DNA of 64,000 bases from Falsihalocynthiibacter sp042445055. GTDB taxonomy: Bacteria; Pseudomonadota; Alphaproteobacteria; Rhodobacterales; Rhodobacteraceae. The notes under the pieces are model-generated. The model saw only the letters and a list, made by a program, of their open reading frames with translations. It did no database searches and was not told where the DNA came from. Shown in pieces: positions 42,601 to 51,525 of this stretch; the first letter of the stretch is position 1, and every line of letters begins with the position of its first letter. The stretch covers positions 1-64,000 of the forward strand of contig NZ_CP170340.1 of assembly GCF_042445055.1 (NCBI RefSeq), written 5' to 3'. A program made the translations under genes and the position numbers.

Positions 42601-42791
42601 ACTTCTTTACCAGAGAAGTGGTTTACGGCGCGCCCTCTACCCAGTGGTGGACAGAGCTTAGCTCGGCAATTGCGGGCGGCTTGATTGTTGCGACGGTCCT
42701 CACCCTCATCGTGACACCCGCGATGTTGATGATCGGCGAGCGCAAAGCCAAGCGCGCAGAGCCCACGCCCGCCCTGCCCGAAACGGCCTAG
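39666..42791 (+). CDS. RND-family efflux pump (AcrB/MexF-like, HAE or metal type)
   Basis: It is 1041 residues, full length for the family. It has an N-terminal helix, two large periplasmic loops (about 40-330 and 560-860), and two bundles of six helices. Typical segments are YVAIPKESSPEIPIPIFYVS, SLILVVGMLVDGAIVTTELA with the transmembrane-4 acidic residue, and GIVVNNNIVLIDTYNDLKKA near the end. It exports drugs, lipids or other hydrophobic compounds using the proton gradient. It is cotranslated with the adaptor (ATGA). The substrate range is not readable from sequence. Confidence 0.93.
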   Translation: MNSIIDAAFSRSRVIIMTLIMILLVGAYSYVAIPKESSPEIPIPIFYVSTSLDGISPEDAERLLVEPLETELSSITGLKQMTSNASEGHASVQLEFEPGFDADAALDKVNEGVDRAATDLPEDASDPTVTEINTALFPILTVILSGPVPERTLNNLSEDLSAWIEGLEGVLEVDVGGERTELLEVLIDPTVFETYNISFEELISQINRNNRLIAAGAIENGAGRIVLKVPGLIENTEDVMGLPVKVRGDTVVTFGDVATVRRTFEDPTGFARIDGQPAHALEIKKRSGANIIETVTAVRALIEEAQADWPDTVSVDYMQDESEQVETMLSDLEANVIAAVILVMIVIVWALGIRSALLVGLAIPGAFLAGVTALFFMGYTMNLVVLFSLILVVGMLVDGAIVTTELADRRLQEGDPPKVAYAHAAKRMAWPIIASTATTLCVFFPLLFWKGTVGEFMKFLPITVILTLGASLFMALIFIPVTGGIIGKKPPQSAKDKATLHAAENGDPRDLGGFTGGYVKVLQFAILRPWATLIMAIAFLIAGFGAYGQFGNGVSFFPSVEPEFAQVQVRARDNFSIYEKDALVRRVEEKLFEYPEIESVYARSGGSTQSAADLIGTVQIEFTEWDTRRPAELIAEEIREDMATIAGIDVQVQTASNSPSGGKPISLRVRAQNTDDQNAAVDAVLAEMDRIGGFTDITDTRPLPGVEWRVEVNRSEAARFGADVSTLGQAMQLLTRGITVADYRPGNAEGSVDINVRFPSGERTLEKLQTLRVPTSAGLVPISNFVTFEPSPRTGTITRIDQRRVITIESNVVPGVLVNDQVIALQAAIDGMDLDEGTDISFAGEAQDQTDAMVFLVGAFVTAIFLMFVILVIQFNNFYQAFIVMSAIVFSISGVLFGLIVTGRPFGVVMGGIGVIALAGIVVNNNIVLIDTYNDLKKAGLSPLEAALRTGAQRLRPVVLTSVTTALGLMPMVIGVNLNFFTREVVYGAPSTQWWTELSSAIAGGLIVATVLTLIVTPAMLMIGERKAKRAEPTPALPETA

Positions 42792-42813
42792 CCCCGCAGT
42801 TAAAGCGCGGGGC
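42791..42813. terminator. Hairpin at the convergent RND / oxidoreductase ends
   Basis: GCCCCGC (42791-42797) and GCGGGGC (42807-42813) form a 7-bp stem with a 9-nt loop that contains the stop codon of the minus-strand oxidoreductase. No U-tract; probable bidirectional terminator. Confidence 0.5.
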
Positions 42814-44143
42814 CGGGCACCATCGGCGATCCGTCGGTAAAGCGCCCAAAGCGGAAACGGTGAAGATCATGGCCAACCTCGTTGCCCATGATCAGATCCG
42901 CCAAAACCCGCCCGATTCCGGGGCCGATACCAAATCCGTGCCCGCTTAGGCCCGTTCCAATGGTCAGGCCCTGCACGTTCGGAACACGATCCAGAATCGG
43001 AACAACATCGGGCATGGCGTCGATCATGCCCGCCCAGCTTGCTCTGATTTCGACCTTGCCTAACTCTGGATAGCGCTGCGCGAATTTCTCGGCGGCACCG
43101 CGCAGTTTGCGCATATTCGGCGTGGGATTGAGGATGCGCATCCGCTCAAACGGGCTTTGATCATCGCCACTCCATTTGCGCGCCGTGCTCCATGCATCGG
43201 GATAATCCCGCGGGGCGGCTGGCTTAAAGGCTGTCCCCAAAGGGTTGCTCATGAATTGCCGCAGATACTTGCGCCCATGTTTCAACGTCGCAGGACCAAC
43301 GAAGAACTCATGCGCCCCGCCCGCCGCAAGGGAATAGCCGCCATCCTTGCGTGGGCGATAGGCAATCGCTTCGTCCGTTACGCCACCCTGCACCACTTGG
43401 GGCAAAACATTGGTGGCCGCAACCGAGGAACGCACCGCAAGCTGTGGAATAGAAACGCCGTGTGCCTCGGCAAAGAGGCCCGACCACGCGCCACCACAAA
43501 GAAGAACTTCGCTGGTGCGAATGGTGCCGTTTTCCGTCACCACTCCCGTAACGCGCCCGCCCTGAATATCCAGCCTCCGCGCCGCACAATTCTCGATGAT
43601 CGTTGCACCTGCTTCGACCGCCAGCTTGGCGATTTCGGGAACAGCCACCCACGGCTCTGCCCGCATATCCGAGGCCGTAAACATCGCCCCGCGCATTGTA
43701 TCTGTCATACCGGGATAAGCCGCCTTACAGTCCTTTTCATCAAATAGAACCGTATCAACACCATGGTTTTGCGCGATTTTCACCCAGTCGGCAAATTCCT
43801 GCATGTCTTTGTCGTTGCGCGCCAAATAGGTCACGCCACCCTGCGTCAGACCAATGTCTGCCTTGGTTTGGGCCGCAATATCCTGCCAACGGCGGCGGGA
43901 CTCGATCATGATGGGCAGCTCTGCCTCGTCCCTGCCCTGCTGGCGAATCCAGCCCCAGTTGCGTGATGATTGTTCACAAGCAACCCGCCCCTTTTCGATC
44001 ACCGTCACCGAAACGTTCTTGCGCGCCAAAAACAGCGCCGTGCAAATCCCCACAACGCCGCCCCCGATAATCACCACATCGGAAGTTTCCGGCAGAGGTG
44101 CGGTAAATTGAACAGGGCTTTCGAGGGTAATCGGGAACTTCAT
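42800..44143 (-). CDS. FAD-dependent oxidoreductase (DAO / D-amino-acid dehydrogenase-like)
   Basis: It is 447 residues from ATG 44143, with AAAGGA upstream; an in-frame start at 44206 would add a non-conserved leader. The N-terminal dinucleotide-binding fold VVIIGGGVVGICTALFLARK begins about residue 23. The segment SSRNWGWIRQQGRDEAELP and the C-terminal GLTIGTGLSGHGFGIGPGIG complete the FAD site of the DAO superfamily. It oxidises an amine or amino acid, substrate unknown. It is transcribed alone, divergent from the PfkB kinase gene. Confidence 0.88.
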   Translation of the reverse strand: MKFPITLESPVQFTAPLPETSDVVIIGGGVVGICTALFLARKNVSVTVIEKGRVACEQSSRNWGWIRQQGRDEAELPIMIESRRRWQDIAAQTKADIGLTQGGVTYLARNDKDMQEFADWVKIAQNHGVDTVLFDEKDCKAAYPGMTDTMRGAMFTASDMRAEPWVAVPEIAKLAVEAGATIIENCAARRLDIQGGRVTGVVTENGTIRTSEVLLCGGAWSGLFAEAHGVSIPQLAVRSSVAATNVLPQVVQGGVTDEAIAYRPRKDGGYSLAAGGAHEFFVGPATLKHGRKYLRQFMSNPLGTAFKPAAPRDYPDAWSTARKWSGDDQSPFERMRILNPTPNMRKLRGAAEKFAQRYPELGKVEIRASWAGMIDAMPDVVPILDRVPNVQGLTIGTGLSGHGFGIGPGIGRVLADLIMGNEVGHDLHRFRFGRFTDGSPMVPGPAL

Positions 44144-44362
44144 CGGGTATCCTTTTGCACGAGTGATAAAAGCAGTCTGAAACAGCGGTCCACTAAAAAC
44201 AATCACATGATAAGGACGAAAACACTATTCATATCAGTCACCTTTCGAGAGCAGGTTGTCGCTCTTGCGGTAACAGCAACAAAGAGCCTAAATAACAAAC
44301 AAGCATCGCGAATGTGATCCTGATGCGTCTGTGAACTTGTCTAAGGTTGTTTTGTTTTAACC

Positions 44363-45298
44363 ATGACTAAACGGTTTGATGTCATTGCGGTCGGGGAGTT
44401 GAACCCCGACCTGATCCTTACGGGAATCAAGACTTCTGCGCCCGTTCTCGGGACCGAGCATGAATTCTCGGACATGACTTTGACCCTCGGGAGTTCGACC
44501 GCGATTTGTTGTGTATTGATGCAGCGGCTTGGCCTTGCTACGGCCATGGCGGCCAAGGTGGGCGATGACGACCACGGCGCATTTTGCAAAAGCGTTCTGA
44601 AACAAGAGGGCGTCGATCAAACCGGTATCATAACCGACGCTGCGGTCCAGACGGGCGTAACCGTTTCGCTGGCCTATCCAGAGGATCGCTTGCTGCTGAC
44701 GCGCTATGGTGCGATGGCGGCATTCGGATTGGCCGATATCGACCTTGGCGCGCTCACTCAGGCGCGGCACCTGCATCTGGGGTCGTTCTTTCTTCAGGAA
44801 CGCTTACAGCCCGATTTACCTGAACTTTTCCGCCATGCCCATGACGCTGGCATGACGACTTCGCTCGATTTGGGTTGGGATCCTTCCGAGAAATGGGACA
44901 CGGAAATCCTGCGTGAAATGCTCCCTTATGTGAGCGTAATTCTTCCCAATCGTGTGGAGCTTTCGGGTATCACGGGCATTGCCGAAGTAGAGCCCGCGCT
45001 TACGCGTTTGCATGAGATGGGTGCCAACGAAATTGCGCTCAAAAACGGCTCCAAAGGCAGCCTCGCAAGCATCAACGGCAACATCACGCGTGCCGCAAGC
45101 CTACCCATTACGCCGCTCGATACCACGGGCGCGGGTGATGCCTTTAATGCGGGCTATATCACCGCACGTCTTGAGGGAAAGGACACCCCCGAGCGCCTCA
45201 AACTTGGCAATGCCTGCGGTGCGCTTACCGCGTCCAAAATGGGCGGAACGGGTGGCTTCACCACCCGCCAAGAAGTCCACGATTTCCTCAAAGCTTAA
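44363..45298 (+). CDS. PfkB-family carbohydrate kinase (ribokinase-like, 2-keto-3-deoxygluconate kinase candidate)
   Basis: It is 311 residues. The first ribokinase-type region is FDVIAVGELNPDLILTG. TLGSSTAICCVLMQRLGLAT is the substrate-side motif. The catalytic C-terminal signature LDTTGAGDAFNAGYITARLE carries the base aspartate and anion hole. The position beside mannonate dehydratase and KDG-pathway genes suggests phosphorylation of 2-keto-3-deoxygluconate. Sequence alone supports only a PfkB sugar kinase. Confidence 0.88.
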   Translation: MTKRFDVIAVGELNPDLILTGIKTSAPVLGTEHEFSDMTLTLGSSTAICCVLMQRLGLATAMAAKVGDDDHGAFCKSVLKQEGVDQTGIITDAAVQTGVTVSLAYPEDRLLLTRYGAMAAFGLADIDLGALTQARHLHLGSFFLQERLQPDLPELFRHAHDAGMTTSLDLGWDPSEKWDTEILREMLPYVSVILPNRVELSGITGIAEVEPALTRLHEMGANEIALKNGSKGSLASINGNITRAASLPITPLDTTGAGDAFNAGYITARLEGKDTPERLKLGNACGALTASKMGGTGGFTTRQEVHDFLKA

Positions 45299-45638
45299 CC
45301 TGCTATTGCAACAGCGGCTTGTCGTTCTTGATGTGCCGCGCCACGAGTTGTTGTTCAGGACAACGTCGATGACCGCGACTTCGCAAGCCATACCCGCACA
45401 AGGCCACACCCGCAGCGCCAAAAGACGTCCGCAGTGTTGCAAAGGGAGCGCATCTTACCGCTTCTGAAATGGTATCCACGCCCGAGGCGGCGAAAAATTG
45501 CCGCACGTGCGCGGGGCGCGTGGACATCAGGCGAAACTTGGCCCAATTATGCGCGCATGAACACTCTGCGCCTTAAAAATATGACGGGTATGGTTCCCGC
45601 AGGCCGCTCCGCAAGATCCATCTAAAGGAATTACCAAC
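45299..45638. other. Intergenic region without a recognised gene
   Basis: About 340 bp between the kinase and an L,D-transpeptidase gene. Short open frames exist on both strands, but their translations show no family pattern and no ribosome sites. It presumably contains the transpeptidase promoter; AAAGGA lies 13 bp before that gene. Confidence 0.4.
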
Positions 45639-46337
45639 ATGATGAACCGTCGCAACTTTGTTGCTCTGAGCGCGGTAACTGGCCTTGCGGCTTGTATGAC
45701 GCCTTCCGAACCCGTTACGCGGGTGGTTACGCCGCCTGCCCCGACCTTCCCGCCGCTGCCCGCTTTCTATGGCGCGCTCTATGACGAGCCCTTCCCCGTT
45801 CCGGCGGTGCGCGAAGGCGTTATTGATCCGAAATACTGGCGTCAAGAAATCACCAATCCGTGGCCGCAACACCCGCGTGGCACGATCATCATCGATCCAG
45901 ATGCCGCCCTTCTCTATTTCATCCAAGGTCCCGAGACCGCGATGCGATATGGCGTGAGCGTGGGCGCCGCCGGTTTTGACTGGCAGGGCACCGCACGTCT
46001 TCAATTCCAGCGCAAATGGCCGCGTTGGAACGTGCCGCAAACCATGATTGATCGCCATCCCGAGTACGAACCCTATTCTGTGGCAAACGGCGGTATGGAC
46101 GGCGGGCCAGGAAACCCACTTGGCGCGCGTGCGCTCTATTTGTTCCAGAATGGCGAGGATACGCTCTATCGCATTCACGGCGACGCAAGCGCGCTTGAAT
46201 TGGGCAAGGCCGTATCCGCAGGCTGTATTCGTATGCTAAATCAAGATGTTATCGACCTTTACGAACGCACCGTGCATGGCGCGTCCGTGATCGTTATGCC
46301 CTCGATGAAGCCATCAGGCCTCGCCGCGCTTTACTGA
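45639..46337 (+). CDS. L,D-transpeptidase (YkuD family), lipoprotein-like
   Basis: It is 232 residues. A signal segment MNRRNFVALSAVTGLAACM ends with a lipobox-like LAAC. The catalytic YkuD domain spans about residues 85-225: HPRGTIIIDPDAALLYFIQG, YRIHGDASALELGKAVSAGC and IRMLNQDVIDLY, containing the conserved His and nucleophile Cys in SAGCIRM. It forms 3-3 cross-links in peptidoglycan or attaches proteins to it. A second, related gene lies at 57131-57796. It overlaps the convergent dehydrogenase gene by 7 bp. Confidence 0.9.
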   Translation: MMNRRNFVALSAVTGLAACMTPSEPVTRVVTPPAPTFPPLPAFYGALYDEPFPVPAVREGVIDPKYWRQEITNPWPQHPRGTIIIDPDAALLYFIQGPETAMRYGVSVGAAGFDWQGTARLQFQRKWPRWNVPQTMIDRHPEYEPYSVANGGMDGGPGNPLGARALYLFQNGEDTLYRIHGDASALELGKAVSAGCIRMLNQDVIDLYERTVHGASVIVMPSMKPSGLAALY

Positions 46338-47125
46338 TCTTCGAAGTGGCCCCACTCGGCAAAAACACCGCCTTGGACCTGCTCGCCGAGGCGGGTCGGG
46401 TCGGGCTTTGGCTGCTCAAGAATTTCTGCGCGCCACGGTTCGGCGCTATCTTCGGGCTTCCATCCAAGGAAATCCGCGTGATCGTTTGACCACCACGAAT
46501 CCGGATTATCCGACACCCCATAGACCATCGCCGCCCCCGTTTCAGGCGCATCGAATGTTGCAAAAATCAGACGCGCCATGTCGTTATGACTCATCCATGT
46601 GGCCAGCATTCGACGGTCTTTGGGCTGCTCGTTACAGGACCCGATGCGCACACTTACGCTCTGAACACCGAACTTGTACCAATAGAGCTTCGCCAGCAAC
46701 TCGCCATAACATTTCGACAGGCCATAGAGCGTATCTGGCCGCATTTCGGCATCGCCGCCGAGCTTGGAGCTGCGCGGATGAAACCCCGTCACATGGTGCG
46801 AGGACGCAAACATAACACGCATGCCCCCTGCCTTGCGGGCGGCCTCAAAGATATTGTAGGTGCCGCGAATATTGGCGTCGAGGATCACATCGAATGTATT
46901 TTCCTTGGCACAGCCACCCAGATGAACGATGCCATCAACACCCTCCAACATCTTTGCGACATGGTCATAATCGGCCAGATCGCCCAGCATCACAGTCTCG
47001 CGCGGGGCGACGTCCTCCATCGGGCTGCGCGCGGAAAGCACAAGTTCGACCCCTGCGCGCTCTAACAATAGCGGCCTGAGCGCAGCGCCCATCCGACCAT
47101 TCGCACCCGTTAGTAGCAGTTTCAT
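46331..47125 (-). CDS. udh: NAD-dependent uronate dehydrogenase-like SDR
   Basis: It is 264 residues from ATG 47125, equal in length to known uronate dehydrogenases (about 265). The Rossmann motif LLLTGANGRMGAALRPLLLE lies at the start. GIVHLGGCAKENTFDVILDA and NIRGTYNIFEAARKAG follow, and YGLSKCYGELLAK holds the catalytic Tyr-x3-Lys. The enzyme oxidises D-galacturonate or D-glucuronate at C1 to the aldarolactone. The lactonase (48981-49832) and kdgD (55823) in the same region fit the oxidative uronate route. It begins in a 1-base overlap after the mannonate dehydratase gene. Confidence 0.75.
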   Translation of the reverse strand: MKLLLTGANGRMGAALRPLLLERAGVELVLSARSPMEDVAPRETVMLGDLADYDHVAKMLEGVDGIVHLGGCAKENTFDVILDANIRGTYNIFEAARKAGGMRVMFASSHHVTGFHPRSSKLGGDAEMRPDTLYGLSKCYGELLAKLYWYKFGVQSVSVRIGSCNEQPKDRRMLATWMSHNDMARLIFATFDAPETGAAMVYGVSDNPDSWWSNDHADFLGWKPEDSAEPWRAEILEQPKPDPTRLGEQVQGGVFAEWGHFEDQ

Positions 47126-48132
47126 TAGGCGGCTCCGTCCTGCGGAATGCCTGTCGCCTGAAACAGCGCATTGATATACCCGAAACAATAGGCAAACGCA
47201 GTCTCCCACGGTGCATTTCCGTCAATTCCGGGAACGTGGTCAGGCATGATCATATGGCGGTATCCCAACTCGTGATAGAGCTTGAATGACGCGACCATAT
47301 CCATGTCGCCATCATCTGGGAAAGTTTCCTGAAAATCATTTAACCCCCCGCGAATATTACGGAAATGAACGTTAAAGATTTTGTTTCGCTCGCCAAACCA
47401 GCGGATCGCATCGCCAATTTCCTCGCGCGGGTTTACCATGCCTTCGGCAATCGTTCCCTGACAGAAGTTAAGACCGTGATAAGGACTTTCGTGCATTTGG
47501 ACGAATTTCTTGAGCCCATCAACCGTCGCCAAAACCCTCGTCACACCGCGATACCCTTCGGGCGTGGGCGGATCATGCGGGTGACACGCCATGCGCACCT
47601 TGGCGGATTCCGCCACGGGAACCACTCGCTCAAGGAAATAATCAATCCGCGACCAAAATTCCTCTGCTGAAACCTCGCCCGCCTCGGTCAGGGTGTCGCC
47701 ATCGGTAGCATCCGCAAGCCGCCAAGTGGAGTTGCGCGCCCCGCCACGGCCAATCGCGGGCTCAATCCGCGGGATTCCGATGATGTTCATGTTGTACTTG
47801 ACCGCAGGCACACCCAGCACAGCCAGGCGTTCGATCAAACGACAGATCGAGTCGATCTCGCGGTCGCGCTCGGGGCTCTTGCCAAGCATGATGTTCTTGG
47901 AGCGATTTTCAGAGATCGGACGGCTCGCGAGCGGAAGCTGCACCATATCCAGCGAAAGCCCTGCCCGATCCAGCCGATCAATATGCCGCGCAAGGATGTC
48001 GTCGGTCCAATCATGCGGATTGCCCTCGGGATCAATGCACACATTGCGCACGCCAAGCTGCGCAAGCTGTTTAAGATAGGGATCGCCCAGCTCTGCGAAC
48101 TTGCCTCCCGACATTTGAGTCCCGATGTGCAT
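47125..48132 (-). CDS. uxuA: D-mannonate dehydratase (UxuA family)
   Basis: Dehydrates D-mannonate to 2-keto-3-deoxygluconate in hexuronate catabolism. It is a TIM-barrel protein of 335 residues. SRPISENRSKNIMLGKSPER, RMACHPHDPPTPEGYRGVTR, GLNFCQGTIAEG, FNVHFRNIRG and MIMPDHVPGIDG carry the metal-binding and active-site residues of the family. It is somewhat shorter than the 394-residue E. coli enzyme. A GGAGG ribosome site precedes ATG 48132. The uronate dehydrogenase gene is downstream; a GntR regulator gene diverges upstream. Together with the PfkB kinase it would give the isomerase route to KDPG, although the isomerase and mannonate reductase are not here. Confidence 0.88.
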   Translation of the reverse strand: MHIGTQMSGGKFAELGDPYLKQLAQLGVRNVCIDPEGNPHDWTDDILARHIDRLDRAGLSLDMVQLPLASRPISENRSKNIMLGKSPERDREIDSICRLIERLAVLGVPAVKYNMNIIGIPRIEPAIGRGGARNSTWRLADATDGDTLTEAGEVSAEEFWSRIDYFLERVVPVAESAKVRMACHPHDPPTPEGYRGVTRVLATVDGLKKFVQMHESPYHGLNFCQGTIAEGMVNPREEIGDAIRWFGERNKIFNVHFRNIRGGLNDFQETFPDDGDMDMVASFKLYHELGYRHMIMPDHVPGIDGNAPWETAFAYCFGYINALFQATGIPQDGAA

Positions 48133-48252
48133 AGTGTTCCTCCTCGCATAAATTAATCATACACATATTGGAATCATCCATTGTTCGCAACTAAATTATT
48201 GCCGTTTATAGGGGTTTGCTGCTAAGATAAGTCATGCAAATTGGAATTTATA

Positions 48253-49047
48253 ATGACAACCATTGATATCGGGCACGCGGACGGCCTTCGCAAAATCAAA
48301 CTCACGGACCTACCGCATGACGGAAGCCTCACGGATTGGGCCACGGCCACGCTTTTGGCAACCATCCGCGACAACCAGCTAAAATCCGGTACCAAGCTCC
48401 CCACCGAGCAGGTCCTCTGCGAGGCGTTGGACGTAAGCCGCACAGTCGTCAGAGAAGCAATCGCGCGCCTCAAGGCCGAAGGGCGGCTGACCTCTCGGCG
48501 TGGGAGCGGTATCTTTGTGGCCGACCCGCCCCTAACGAACTCTCCCCTTCTTGGAACACCGCAAAACCTTGCGGAAATCCTTGATATGCTCGAATTGCGC
48601 CTCGCGGTTGAAGTAGAGGCGGCAAGCCTCGCCGCAAGCCGCATGACAGCGCAGGGGTTGATCGAGCTTGATAATGCGATGCGCGGATTCGAGGATTCAG
48701 TGGTGAACTGGCAGGGCGCTTCGGACGCGGATTTTGCGTTTCACACCGCGGTTGCGCGGGCCTCGGGCAATCCGCAATTCGTGCGTTTTCTTGAGGGAAT
48801 CCGCGCAACGGCCATTCCACGTCGCAGCCTAGATGCGCAATTCCCCGACGCAGACGCCCGCACCGAATACTTGCGCCGTCTGACCCTTGAGCACGAAGCA
48901 ATCCACGACGCCATTGTTGACCGCGATCCAGAGACCGCAGCCGCAACAATGCGCACCCACCTAGAGGGATCGCGCCGCCGTTATCGCCGCTGGTCCAGCC
49001 GCACAGAGAAAGTTTCGACCCCCGACCAAGGCAAATCAACCGCGTAA
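48253..49047 (+). CDS. FadR/GntR-family regulator of the uronate genes
   Basis: It is 264 residues from ATG 48253. The N-terminal winged helix is KLPTEQVLCEALDVSRTVVR and EAIARLKAEGRLTSRRGSGI (about 55-95). A C-terminal FCD ligand domain (about 110-245) has metal-site histidines in FHTAVARASGN and EHEAIHDAIVDRD. It sits divergently next to uxuA and is a probable repressor answering to a uronate intermediate. Its 3' end overlaps the lactonase gene by 67 bp. Confidence 0.9.
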   Translation: MTTIDIGHADGLRKIKLTDLPHDGSLTDWATATLLATIRDNQLKSGTKLPTEQVLCEALDVSRTVVREAIARLKAEGRLTSRRGSGIFVADPPLTNSPLLGTPQNLAEILDMLELRLAVEVEAASLAASRMTAQGLIELDNAMRGFEDSVVNWQGASDADFAFHTAVARASGNPQFVRFLEGIRATAIPRRSLDAQFPDADARTEYLRRLTLEHEAIHDAIVDRDPETAAATMRTHLEGSRRRYRRWSSRTEKVSTPDQGKSTA

Positions 49048-49832
49048 AGCTCCCCGCCAATTCCATCGACATTGGCGGTCGTGATGAACATCGTTTTGCG
49101 ATCATTTCCGCCGAAAACAGGCTTGGTCGTTTTCGCAGCGGGAACCTCGACAACGGCATCCAGCGTCCCGTCAGGCAGGAACCGACACACGCGGCCACCG
49201 TCAATGGACGCAATCCAATAGCCACCGTCGATATCCATCGTTGCGCCATCGGGCCGCCCCGGCAGATCGTGGAAATCTATCCACGCTTCACGCGGGCCGA
49301 TTGCCCCGCTCTCGACATCATAAGAACAGCGCCACACCGTCTGAACGCTTGGGTGGCTATCAGAGATATAAAGCGTTGATTGATCAGGAGAAATCGCCAG
49401 CCCATTCGGCACAAGCAATTCGTCGATCATTCCTTCCTTGCGCCCCAAACACCAAAGCTCCCCGTCAGGGTTCTCCGCATCGGGCGGCGTGCTCATTGAA
49501 CCCGCGATAAATCGCCCTTTGGCATCAGTCGTGGCATCGTTCATGCGGTGATCGCGGCCTTGGAATTTCTCGTCCAACAGCCTATAGCCGCCCTCATCCG
49601 GCAAAAACGCAAACCCCTCGCCCGTCCCCGCAACGAGGCCACCATCGCTACTGGCAAGGCAGGCAACCACAGTATCAAAAGAGCGCACTTCTGAGGCACC
49701 AGTCGCGGGATCAATGCGGATCACTGTTTGGGCGGGCATATCGCAATACCACAAGGCCCCATTATGCCACACCGGCCCCTCGGCAAACGTGGCGCGTGGG
49801 GCGGATGTGGCCTTTGCCGTGAACGTCCTCAT
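48981..49832 (-). CDS. SMP-30/gluconolactonase-family lactonase
   Basis: It is a six-bladed beta-propeller of 283 residues. FAEGPVWHNGALWYCDMPAQ holds the metal-binding glutamate. FQGRDHRMNDATTDAKGRFI follows, then LLVPNGLAISPDQSTLYISD with the Asn and Asp metal ligands. It hydrolyses sugar-acid lactones, here probably the lactone made by the uronate dehydrogenase. It starts in a 4-bp overlap with the ABC ATPase gene upstream, so it belongs to the importer operon. Its 3' end overlaps the convergent GntR gene. Confidence 0.88.
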   Translation of the reverse strand: MRTFTAKATSAPRATFAEGPVWHNGALWYCDMPAQTVIRIDPATGASEVRSFDTVVACLASSDGGLVAGTGEGFAFLPDEGGYRLLDEKFQGRDHRMNDATTDAKGRFIAGSMSTPPDAENPDGELWCLGRKEGMIDELLVPNGLAISPDQSTLYISDSHPSVQTVWRCSYDVESGAIGPREAWIDFHDLPGRPDGATMDIDGGYWIASIDGGRVCRFLPDGTLDAVVEVPAAKTTKPVFGGNDRKTMFITTANVDGIGGELYAVDLPWSGVETFSVRLDQRR

Positions 49833-51514
49833 GCCGCCGTCGGCAGCGGTTTGGTGCGTCGCGACATATCCGGATGCGGCACAGAGGCGATCAACCGTTT
49901 CGTATAAGGCTGGGTTGGCGCGCTACAGATTTGCTCGGCGGATCCAACCTCGACAAGCTTGCCGCGCTCCATCACCGCGACCCGATCACAGAAGTAGCGA
50001 ATACAGGTAATGTCATGGCTGATGAAAACATACGTCATGCCCATTTCCTCGCGCAGTTCCGCCATAAGATCAAGGATACGATGGCGCAGCGACACATCCA
50101 ACGCCGATGTCGGCTCGTCGGCGATAACAAGGCGCGGATGCGTGGCAATCGCGCGCGCAATCGAAATCCGCTGTCGCTGACCACCCGAAAACGCATGGGG
50201 ATAACGGCTGGCGGCGGATTGCGGCATCCCGACCCGCTCCAGCAACTCGGCAACGCGTTCGTCGCGCTCTTTTGCGCTTATGCCCGCGATTGTGCGTAGG
50301 GGTTCGGCGATGGTTTCGCGCACCGTCATCCGAGGATTGAGCGAGGAATGCGGGTCCTGAAACACCATGCGCATATCGCCATAGAGCCGCCGCATATCCG
50401 AACGCCGCGCCGCCGTGAGGTCAATCAAACCGCCCTCTGCGTTGCGGTACTGAAGCTGTCCTGCGGTGGGTTCCAGCATCCTGAGCATCGTGCGGCCAAG
50501 GGTCGTTTTCCCTGAACCGCTTTCACCCACAATCCCAAGGGACTCGCCCTGACGCACATCAAGCGTGACGCCATTAATCGCCCAAACGCCGCCGCCGTCT
50601 TTCTTAAACGCGCCTTTCTTCTGACCGAACACAAGATTCAGATTATTCACCTCATAAATGCGCGCGGCATTGGCATCGGGGCGCGTGCGCTCGGGGGGCG
50701 TTTCAAGCTTGAGAACAGAAGCCAGAAGCGCCTTGGTATAGTCCTCTTGCGGGCGCTGGAGCACGTCTTGCACCAACCCCTCCTCAACCTTGTGACCGCG
50801 ATACATAACCATGACGCGATCCGCGATTTCGGCAACCACGCCCATGTCATGCGTGATGAAAAGAACCGCCATGCCGGTCTCGCGCTGAAGGTCCTCAATC
50901 AGGCGCAGAATCTCGGCCTGTGTGGTCACGTCAAGCGCGGTTGTTGGCTCGTCCGCAATGAGGATATCGGGATCACAGGCAAGCGCCATCGCGATCATCG
51001 CGCGTTGACGCATCCCGCCCGAATATTCAAACGCGTACCGATCTACGGCAACCTCGGGCGACGGAATCGCCACGCGGCCCAACAGTTCAATCGCCCGTTC
51101 GCGGGCCTCTGCTTTGCTCATGTCGCGGTGCAACAGGATCGTTTCGATGATCTGCGCGCCGATAGTGTGTACGGGCGAAAGCGAGGTCATCGGCTCCTGA
51201 AAAATCATCGCGATACGGTCGCCCCGAATGGCGCGGATTTCGGCACCCTTCGGGTCCACTTGCGTAAGATCGCGACCCTCGAATGTGATCTCGCCACTTG
51301 TGATGCGTCCCGGACTCTGGAGAAGGCGCAGAATGGCGCGCGCGGTGACGGACTTGCCCGACCCACTTTCGCCAACCACACAGAGCGTCTCGCCACGACG
51401 CAGTTCAAACGACAGTCCCTCAACCGCCTTTACGGTGGATTTATGGACGGGAAACTCTACGCTAAGATCGCGAATTGTCAGGACGGGTTTTACGGTATTA
51501 TTCATGTCAGACAT
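49829..51514 (-). CDS. Fused two-domain ATPase of a peptide-type (Opp/Dpp) ABC importer
   Basis: It is 561 residues with two complete ATPase domains in one chain, where many systems have separate D and F proteins. Domain 1 (about 10-265) has GESGSGKSVTARAIL, YSGGMRQRAMIAMAL and ILIADEPTTALDV. Domain 2 (about 290-540) has GESGSGKTTLGRTML, FSGGQRQRISIARAI and LVIADEPTSALDVS. Each ends in the oligopeptide-type C-terminal extension. It drives the two permeases encoded upstream. In this sugar-acid context it probably serves oligouronide or sugar-acid uptake and not peptides; that is inference. Confidence 0.92.
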   Translation of the reverse strand: MSDMNNTVKPVLTIRDLSVEFPVHKSTVKAVEGLSFELRRGETLCVVGESGSGKSVTARAILRLLQSPGRITSGEITFEGRDLTQVDPKGAEIRAIRGDRIAMIFQEPMTSLSPVHTIGAQIIETILLHRDMSKAEARERAIELLGRVAIPSPEVAVDRYAFEYSGGMRQRAMIAMALACDPDILIADEPTTALDVTTQAEILRLIEDLQRETGMAVLFITHDMGVVAEIADRVMVMYRGHKVEEGLVQDVLQRPQEDYTKALLASVLKLETPPERTRPDANAARIYEVNNLNLVFGQKKGAFKKDGGGVWAINGVTLDVRQGESLGIVGESGSGKTTLGRTMLRMLEPTAGQLQYRNAEGGLIDLTAARRSDMRRLYGDMRMVFQDPHSSLNPRMTVRETIAEPLRTIAGISAKERDERVAELLERVGMPQSAASRYPHAFSGGQRQRISIARAIATHPRLVIADEPTSALDVSLRHRILDLMAELREEMGMTYVFISHDITCIRYFCDRVAVMERGKLVEVGSAEQICSAPTQPYTKRLIASVPHPDMSRRTKPLPTAA

Positions 51515-51525
51515 CCGAAATCACC

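Noticed and set aside
45299..45638. Small open frames between the kinase and L,D-transpeptidase genes
   Set aside because: No ribosome sites, no recognisable motifs, and frames on both strands conflict.
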